Position numbers and translations under genes: made by a program | Source of the DNA: Bacteroidales bacterium UBA2198 | Lineage (GTDB): Bacteria; Bacteroidota; Bacteroidia; Bacteroidales; VadinHA17 | Length of the DNA stretch: 8,985 bases | Assembly (NCBI GenBank): GCA_002328625.1 | Contig: DCVC01000203.1 | Span: 1,231-10,215 of the forward strand | Direction: 5' to 3' | Notes under the pieces: generated by a model | Seen by the model: only the letters and a program-made list of their open reading frames with translations | Told to the model about the DNA's origin: nothing | Database searches by the model: none | Part shown: piece by piece, positions 1 through 4,292 of the stretch | How positions within the stretch are numbered: position 1 is the stretch's first letter | Layout: every line of letters starts with the position of its first letter

Positions 1-191
1 ATTTCCGACCGCTCAACAGCCTCCTCCAGGGGCAGGAACTCGTCGGCCAGGCCCCGGTACATGGCAATGGTGCAGTGATGAGGGTTGCTCTCCACACCGG
101 TGATCCTGCCGGAGAAACCGTTGAGCCTGAGGCTTCGTGCCAGGGAGCCTCCTATCAGCCCCAGCCCTACTATGCATATGTTTGCAGACAT
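1..191 (-). CDS. tyrA: Prephenate dehydrogenase, N-terminal part (runs off the window)
   Basis: Only the first 63 codons are present; the 3' end lies beyond the left edge. The product begins MSANICIVGLGLIGGSLARS, where GLGLIGGS is the glycine-rich NAD(P)-binding loop of a Rossmann fold in the form typical of prephenate dehydrogenases. A glutamate follows the second beta strand (TGVESN), a position that usually contacts the cofactor ribose. The enzyme oxidatively decarboxylates prephenate to 4-hydroxyphenylpyruvate, the step before transamination to tyrosine, in the cytoplasm. The ATG lies 31 bp after the aminotransferase stop on the same strand, so the two are probably cotranscribed under the upstream attenuator. 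No Shine-Dalgarno sequence is seen; the sequence before the ATG is A-rich (TTAAAATCAA), as is common in Bacteroidota. The identification rests on the N-terminal motif plus the neighbouring aminotransferase; a different NAD-dependent dehydrogenase is possible but less likely. Confidence 0.88.
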   Translation of the reverse strand, partial: MSANICIVGLGLIGGSLARSLRLNGFSGRITGVESNPHHCTIAMYRGLADEFLPLEEAVERSE

Positions 192-222
192 TTGATTTTA
201 AGTTGTTTGGTTGATTATTGCC

Positions 223-1401
223 TTATTTCATTGAGTCTATTCTTTCCAGTGCTGCATTGAGGAGTTCCTCAGTTGCGCAGAGCGATATCCGTATATATCT
301 CTTCCCGTTGTCACCGAAAACTGACCCGGGTGTGACGAAGACATGCTGCTTGTGGAGAAGTTCCTCCGTAAGGACAACAGCATCAGTGTATCCCTGGGGT
401 ATCTTCCCCCAGAGGAAGAGTCCCGACTGTACCGGGTCGAATGAACATGAGAGGGAATTCATGATCTCAGCAGCTTTCAGTCGGCGCCGGCGATAGACCT
501 CGTTGAGCTGTGCATACCAGCTTTCCGGCGCCGCGAGCGCCTCCGCGGCAGCGGCCTGCAACGGCTGGAACATACCGGAGTCCATGTTGCTCTTAACCTT
601 CATGATGTCATTTATGAATGAACTGTTGCCGGCTACCATGCCTATCCTCCAGCCGGCCATGTTATGCGACTTGCTGAGCGAGTTCAGCTCCAGTGCAACG
701 TCGCGGGCTCGCGGTACTGTGAAGATACTCAGGTGGTCTTTGTTCAGGATAAAACTGTAGGGATTGTCATTGCATAACAGTATGCTGTGCTTCCGGGCAA
801 AGGAGACAAGACGCTCAAAGAGCGCCGGGGTGGCCCTTGCACCTGTGGGCATGTGCGGGTAGTTAATCCACATGATCTTTACCCTCTCCACCCCTGAGGC
901 CTCAATTGCCTCAATGTCAGGCATCCAACCATTCTCCTCATCAAGGTCATAACTCCGGGGCAGGCCTCCCGCAAGCTTGGCGGCTGCACCATATGCCGGA
1001 TAACCGGGGTCAGGCACCAGCACCTCATCACCCGGATCGAGGAAAGCCATGCTGATGTGCATAATTCCCTCCTTGGATCCTATCAGGGGCAGTATTTCCG
1101 TCTCAGGATCCAGAGCCACCCTGAAATATTCCATATACCATGCTGCAAATGAGTCCCTCAGGGCCGGAATGCCCCTGTAGCTCTGATAGGCATGGTTGCG
1201 ACTGTCAGAGGCGTTCTTCGCGAGCGCCTCAATTACGTTGGGCGCAGGTGGCATGTCAGGACTCCCTATTCCAAGGTTGATCACGTCAAGACCCTGTTGC
1301 CTCATGCGGGCTATCTCGGCCAGCTTGGTCGAGAAGTAGTACTCATTCACGAGTCCGGTGCGCGAGGCTGCATTTATTAAAGGTTTCTCCATCACTTTCA
1401 C
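223..1401 (-). CDS. PLP-dependent class I/II aminotransferase, probably acting on aromatic amino acids
   Basis: This 392-residue cytoplasmic protein has the fold-type I aminotransferase layout. Visible motifs are YYFSTKL near residue 21, NLGIGSPDM (42-50), the PLP-ring pocket CNDNPYSF (210-217, with Asp212 and Tyr215), the Schiff-base lysine Lys244 in SLSKSHNMAGWRIG, and the substrate carboxylate-binding Arg371 in YIRISLC. Length is normal for the family. Similar proteins in Bacteroidota sit between pheA and tyrA and are thought to transaminate phenylpyruvate and 4-hydroxyphenylpyruvate; tyrA follows here 31 bp downstream, which supports that role. By sequence alone it could be called an LL-diaminopimelate aminotransferase-like protein. 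The longest frame starts at a GTG (1401); the ATG three codons later (1392) is an equally good or better start. One oddity: the usual NPTG of the PLP site reads MPTG (184-187). Expression is probably controlled by the Phe/Tyr attenuator upstream. Confidence 0.92.
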   Translation of the reverse strand: MKVMEKPLINAASRTGLVNEYYFSTKLAEIARMRQQGLDVINLGIGSPDMPPAPNVIEALAKNASDSRNHAYQSYRGIPALRDSFAAWYMEYFRVALDPETEILPLIGSKEGIMHISMAFLDPGDEVLVPDPGYPAYGAAAKLAGGLPRSYDLDEENGWMPDIEAIEASGVERVKIMWINYPHMPTGARATPALFERLVSFARKHSILLCNDNPYSFILNKDHLSIFTVPRARDVALELNSLSKSHNMAGWRIGMVAGNSSFINDIMKVKSNMDSGMFQPLQAAAAEALAAPESWYAQLNEVYRRRRLKAAEIMNSLSCSFDPVQSGLFLWGKIPQGYTDAVVLTEELLHKQHVFVTPGSVFGDNGKRYIRISLCATEELLNAALERIDSMK

Positions 1402-1433
1402 TTATCGGTTATCATCAGTTCTGTCTGTCAGCC

Positions 1434-1485
1434 TCAGTCTCCTTTCTTATGACCCACGCAAGCCGCGGATCGCCACACTGATCAT
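1434..1485 (-). pseudogene. pheA: Possible remnant of a prephenate dehydratase gene (both ends fused)
   Basis: Between the attenuator terminator and the aminotransferase, an ATG at 1485 preceded by AGGAGAGGAA opens a frame of only 12 codons, MISVAIRGLRGS, followed by TAA at 1449-1447. This resembles the N-terminus of bacterial prephenate dehydratases (V-A-I-Q-G-x-x-G-S-F). In another frame the same stretch runs on as VGHKKGD followed by a stop (1436-1434), which resembles the short basic tail often ending bacteroidete PheA (LGxYKKGx). The simplest reading is that most of pheA was deleted, joining its first dozen codons to its last few around GGGTCAT. The position agrees: pheA usually precedes this aminotransferase in Bacteroidota. 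The match is short, so chance similarity, or a small upstream ORF from an ATG at 1503 in the same frame, cannot be excluded. Confidence 0.42.
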
Positions 1486-1514
1486 TTCCTCTCCTGTTTT
1501 CATCTGACTGTCTC

Positions 1515-1542
1515 AAAAAAAAAGTCCCGCTTTTGCGGGACT
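1515..1542 (-). terminator. Intrinsic terminator of the Phe/Tyr attenuator
   Basis: Read on the minus strand, AGTCCCGC (1542-1535), a loop AAAA and GCGGGACT (1530-1523) form a perfect 8-bp, G+C-rich stem followed by a run of nine T (1523-1515). This is a textbook rho-independent terminator for minus-strand transcripts; the plus strand has no T run after the stem. It lies 39 nt after the stop of the aromatic leader peptide and about 115 to 125 nt before the aminotransferase start, so it would stop transcription before the structural genes. Its 5' arm can instead pair with the end of the leader-peptide coding region, which makes it conditional. Confidence 0.88.
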
Positions 1543-1593
1543 GCCTTCATCATATTTCTTATTTTTTACACAGATATACAACTATTCAGTCCC
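1537..1593 (-). promoter_or_regulatory. Antiterminator pairing of the Phe/Tyr attenuator
   Basis: GGGACTG at 1593-1587 (leader codons 22-23 and the first base of codon 24) is exactly complementary to CAGTCCC at 1543-1537, which contains most of the terminator's 5' arm. GGGACT therefore occurs twice, once in the leader and once as the terminator 3' arm, and the two compete for the same AGTCCC. A ribosome stalled on the Tyr/Phe codons (residues 10-16 especially) would leave the first copy free, allow the antiterminator and let transcription continue. A ribosome reaching the stop codon at 1584-1582 would cover that copy and let the terminator form. The pairing is read directly from the sequence; the mechanism is inferred from known attenuators such as those of pheA and trp operons. 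Confidence 0.7.
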
Positions 1594-1656
1594 TCTTTCC
1601 GGATAGTAATAGAAAAAGTAAAAAGAAAATCCGTATGCTGTGTAATTTCTCATCAT
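1582..1656 (-). CDS. Phe/Tyr-rich leader peptide (attenuator control peptide)
   Basis: A 24-codon frame begins with tandem ATG codons (1656 and 1653) and ends with TAG (1584-1582). The peptide starts MMRNYTAYG, continues with FSFYFFYYY at residues 10-18 and ends PERGTE. Ten of its 24 residues are aromatic (6 Tyr, 4 Phe), with six in an unbroken run (13-18), far beyond chance. A terminator with an alternative pairing follows directly, then the aromatic aminotransferase and tyrA. It should therefore act as a sensor: slow translation when charged tRNA-Tyr or tRNA-Phe is scarce favours readthrough. The peptide itself is not expected to have another function. It was too short for a standard ORF cut-off. 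No Shine-Dalgarno is visible, and the start lies only 9 bases beyond a -7 box, so initiation may be nearly leaderless; the frame is closed upstream by a TGA at 1683-1681. Confidence 0.87.
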   Translation of the reverse strand: MMRNYTAYGFSFYFFYYYPERGTE

Positions 1657-1664
1657 TCCGAAGG

Positions 1665-1672
1665 CAAAAATA
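1665..1672 (-). promoter_or_regulatory. Bacteroidota-type -7 promoter box for the leader and aromatic operon
   Basis: On the minus strand, TATTTTTG (1672-1665) fits the Bacteroidota sigma-factor -7 consensus TAnnTTTG exactly, and is followed by C as in many such promoters. Transcription would start near 1661-1657, at or a few bases before the leader-peptide ATG at 1656. No convincing TTTG-like -33 box is seen at the expected spacing; the region reads ATTCCG near 1696-1691. No other full TAnnTTTG match was found between the end of the phosphatase gene and the leader. Confidence 0.62.
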
Positions 1673-1727
1673 CACAAAAATCAGAAAAAACGGAATTGAG
1701 TAAAAAAAATTATTTTCATTCAGCATA

Positions 1728-1745
1728 TTAATCGTGAATGATTAA
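1728..1745. repeat. Small inverted repeat upstream of the leader promoter
   Basis: TTAATC and GATTAA flank a 6-base spacer (GTGAAT), a perfect 6-bp dyad lying roughly 70 to 85 bases before the predicted leader transcription start. It could be an operator half-site pair or a weak hairpin between the two operons. In an A+T-rich intergenic region such a dyad may be accidental, so this is recorded only as structure seen. Confidence 0.25.
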
Positions 1746-1799
1746 CAGCAGGCTGCACAGAAAAATGCCACTGGGCTGGTCAGAAAAGACGAAAGTCTT

Positions 1800-1846
1800 G
1801 CCGGGATTAATTAAAAAATATCATAACACTTTTAATCAAACCCGAC
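1800..1846 (-). terminator. Long imperfect hairpin after the signalling operon, possible terminator
   Basis: Starting 14 bases after the stop of the receiver-phosphatase gene, GTCGGGTTTGATTAAAA (1846-1830) can pair with TTTTAATTAATCCCGGC (1816-1800) around a 13-base loop. The 17-bp stem has one mismatch and two G-U pairs. No clear T run follows, but a second small stem (AAGAC/GTCTT, 1799-1786) leads into TTCTG. It probably marks the 3' end of the signalling transcript, as a terminator or an RNA-stabilising structure. The stem is nearly symmetrical, so it could also act on plus-strand transcripts, but no plus-strand gene is seen. Confidence 0.45.
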
Positions 1847-1860
1847 ATATGTAATACAAA

Positions 1861-3054
1861 TCAGAGCCTCAACCCTACAATAGTGATGTCGTCAACTTGG
1901 TCCTCCCGGCCCTGCCAGTTAAGGTAAGCATCCAGCAGTAATCGTTTTTGTGTTTTTAAAGGCTCCTTATGATTCCTCATCAGGAGTTCCTTTAATTGAG
2001 ACCGGCGGAATTTCCTCACTGGCTTCCCGCCAAATTGATCAATGTATCCATCAGTAAACAGATAAATAATATCATCCGGTTTGGTTTCTATTTCATGACT
2101 TGAAAAACCGGCCATTATCGGGTGGGACGATAATGGCATTTTATCGCCCTTGAATTCAATGATTTCATTGTTACGTATAAGGTATGTTGAGTTATATGCA
2201 CCCGAATATACCAGTCTTTTGAAATGCATGTCATAACTGATTAATGAGCCATCCATGCCATCTCCCACCTCTGGAAATATACCTTTTTGCCCCAATGCTT
2301 CTATGATCTTTTCCCTTAACCGGTCTAAAATCAGATGAGGATCAGTAATTTTTTCTCTGATTACTGTTTCATTTAGCAGGGTTACTCCCAAAATACTCAT
2401 GAATGCACCCGGGATGCCATGACCGGTGCAATCAAAAACACCGATCAACATTTTATTATCGATTTTGTGAAACCAGTAGAAGTCGCCACTGACAATATCC
2501 CTTGGAAGGAAAAGGCAAAAATGTTCGGGGAAAAGGGTTAATCCACTATGAGATGCCTTCATTACTGCTGTCTGAATTGCTTTTGCATATCGGATACTGC
2601 CCGTAATGAGCATGTTTTTATATTCAATCTCCTTGAGATTTCTTACAATCTCATCCCTGACCTTTTTTATTTCGATTTGTGTTTTTACCCTGATTAATAA
2701 TTCACTCTTTATGAAGGGCTTTGTTATATAGTCAACGGCACCTGTTTCAAAGCCCTTAATTATACTTTCCGAATCTGCTGTTGCTGTAATAAATATTATT
2801 GGTATCTCCCGGGTGACCGGATTTTTCTTTATCAACGAACACACACTGAACCCATCCATGACGGGCATCATCACGTCAAGGAGAATCAGGTCGAAATTAT
2901 TCTTTCCCAGCCAGCTTAATGCGGACTTACCATCAAGTGCGAATTCAACACCAAGTCCCTCATTTTTCAATAATACACCCAGGATCTGCAGGTTTTTTGG
3001 ATTATCGTCAACAATTAACACGGATGGCTGACCAAAGTCATTTTTCTGGTTCAT
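1861..3054 (-). CDS. Response regulator with receiver and SpoIIE/PP2C-type serine phosphatase domains
   Basis: This 397-residue cytoplasmic protein has an N-terminal receiver domain (about 10-128) with acidic pair Asp16/Asp17, phosphoacceptor Asp60 in LLDVMMP, Thr90 and Lys112 in TKPF. A helical linker (129-170) leads to a SpoIIE-type PP2C domain (about 171-397). The metal-binding aspartates are visible: Asp191 in SGDFYW, Asp208 in FDCTGHG, Asp335 in FTDGYIDQ and Asp388/389 in VDDIT. Such proteins dephosphorylate Ser/Thr phosphoproteins, classically STAS anti-sigma-factor antagonists in partner switching, when the receiver is phosphorylated; no STAS or anti-sigma gene lies in this window. It is the last gene of the operon, 17 bp after the receiver-kinase, and is likely its phosphorylation target. 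Its receiver is about half identical to that of the upstream kinase. The domain assignment is firm; the target is unknown. Confidence 0.94.
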   Translation of the reverse strand: MNQKNDFGQPSVLIVDDNPKNLQILGVLLKNEGLGVEFALDGKSALSWLGKNNFDLILLDVMMPVMDGFSVCSLIKKNPVTREIPIIFITATADSESIIKGFETGAVDYITKPFIKSELLIRVKTQIEIKKVRDEIVRNLKEIEYKNMLITGSIRYAKAIQTAVMKASHSGLTLFPEHFCLFLPRDIVSGDFYWFHKIDNKMLIGVFDCTGHGIPGAFMSILGVTLLNETVIREKITDPHLILDRLREKIIEALGQKGIFPEVGDGMDGSLISYDMHFKRLVYSGAYNSTYLIRNNEIIEFKGDKMPLSSHPIMAGFSSHEIETKPDDIIYLFTDGYIDQFGGKPVRKFRRSQLKELLMRNHKEPLKTQKRLLLDAYLNWQGREDQVDDITIVGLRL

Positions 3055-3071
3055 CAGATAATCTTAAAGTT

Positions 3072-4292
3072 TTAGCTTATGGAATCCATGGTTGTATAAT
3101 CCACAATCCTGTTGTGAAACAGCAGCTTAATTGAAGCGCCACCCTCAGGGTTGTTATCGATAATTATGTTTCCTCCATGTGCACCCATTATCATGTTGGC
3201 AATAGGGAGTCCTATCCCGGTGCTACTGTCTATGTATGCATCTCCTGTAACAAACAGGTCAAACGCCCGGTCAATAGCTCCTGCCGCGAATCCCGGTCCA
3301 CTATCTTTAATTTCACATATAACAGTTTGCTTGTCAACATAAGTGTTGATTTCAATGGCAGTGTCCTGAGGAGAAAATGTTATTGCATTATCGAGTATAA
3401 TAGCAATACAGTTTTTTATCAGTTCAGCCTCACCGGAAATAAAATAACCGGGTATTTTGTCGGTTCTTTTGATCTGTATATTTCCTGATTGAAGCTTTTC
3501 TTCAGCTTCATCGGTAACTTCATTAATCAGGCTTGAGATATGAATTCTGTCATTGCTTGGTTCATATTTTTCTGTCTTCAGCCTTGTTATCAGGAGGGCA
3601 TTTACAGCAAACCTTTCCAGTCTTTTGACAGAAATGTCAAGAATTTCAACCAGATCGCTAATTTCACTCGCAAAAACAGTCTCTTTCAGCAGCTCCAATG
3701 GACCAATGATCCCGTTAAGCGGAGTACGTATCTGGTGGCTGATCAGGTTCAGAAATTCCGTTTTTGCCTTGTCGAGGTCGAGTAGTTTCAGGTTTGTTGC
3801 CTCCAGCTTATCATTTGCTTCTTTCAGTTTTTGTGTTCGTTCAAGTACTTTTTCCTCAAGTGATTTGTTAAGCTTTTCAAGGTTTTCAAGACTATGTTTC
3901 AGTGCAAGATGAGTCCTGACTCTTGCAAGAAGCTCCCTGCCATCGAATGGTTTGGTTATGTAATCCTGAGCCCCAAGTTCGAAACCCCTCAATATGCTTT
4001 CTCTATCTGACTCTGCCGACAGAAAAATGACAGGAACATTAATCAAATCTGGATTTGAACGTATTTTACTGCATACTTCAAATCCATTCATTCCGGGCAT
4101 GTTAAGATCAAGTAATATTAAATCGAATTGTCTGGTAATCAGCCACTCAAGCGCTGCCATGCCGTTAGTGGCAAATTCAATCTCATACTTGCTTTCCTGT
4201 AATAATTTTCCCAATACCTGAACATTCTGAGGGTTATCATCAACTATCAGAATTGAAGAGGAAAATGGTGACACAACAAGCTGACTAGTCAT
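3072..4292 (-). CDS. Receiver-histidine kinase (REC-HisKA-HATPase), cytoplasmic
   Basis: I chose the ATG at 4292, giving 406 residues, because it overlaps the upstream stop by only 8 bp (translational coupling). The frame is open to an ATG at 4334, which would add 14 residues and overlap 50 bp; residue numbers below use that longer form. A receiver domain (about 27-145) has Asp32/Asp33, phosphoacceptor Asp76, Ser106 and Lys128. A coiled coil (about 146-190) leads to the HisKA dimerisation helix with His200 in ISHQIRTPLNG, then an HATPase domain with N-box Asn316, G1 motif DSGPGF (344-349) and G2 motif STGIGLPIA. No membrane segment is present. The receiver placed before the kinase suggests that an upstream kinase regulates it. 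The residue after the phosphorylated His is Gln rather than the usual Glu, which may lower activity. Output could be the receiver-phosphatase next door. Confidence 0.94.
   Translation of the reverse strand: MTSQLVVSPFSSSILIVDDNPQNVQVLGKLLQESKYEIEFATNGMAALEWLITRQFDLILLDLNMPGMNGFEVCSKIRSNPDLINVPVIFLSAESDRESILRGFELGAQDYITKPFDGRELLARVRTHLALKHSLENLEKLNKSLEEKVLERTQKLKEANDKLEATNLKLLDLDKAKTEFLNLISHQIRTPLNGIIGPLELLKETVFASEISDLVEILDISVKRLERFAVNALLITRLKTEKYEPSNDRIHISSLINEVTDEAEEKLQSGNIQIKRTDKIPGYFISGEAELIKNCIAIILDNAITFSPQDTAIEINTYVDKQTVICEIKDSGPGFAAGAIDRAFDLFVTGDAYIDSSTGIGLPIANMIMGAHGGNIIIDNNPEGGASIKLLFHNRIVDYTTMDSIS

Noticed and set aside
218..1380. Several plus-strand frames over the aminotransferase and tyrA start
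   Set aside because: The minus-strand frames carry clear enzyme motifs throughout; the plus-strand frames have none.
1447..1503. Second small regulatory leader ORF (ATG at 1503, 18 codons)
   Set aside because: It lies after the terminator, is not enriched in aromatic codons and has no associated hairpin; the pheA-remnant reading explains its last 12 codons better.
1515..1660. T-box or metabolite riboswitch instead of a peptide attenuator
   Set aside because: There is no T-box core sequence or long structured aptamer; the aromatic-rich ORF and simple competing pairings fully account for the region.
3553..3912. Plus-strand open frame of 119 residues
   Set aside because: It is antisense to the coiled coil and HisKA region of the receiver-kinase; its Ser/Phe-rich runs mirror Glu/Lys-rich heptads on the other strand.
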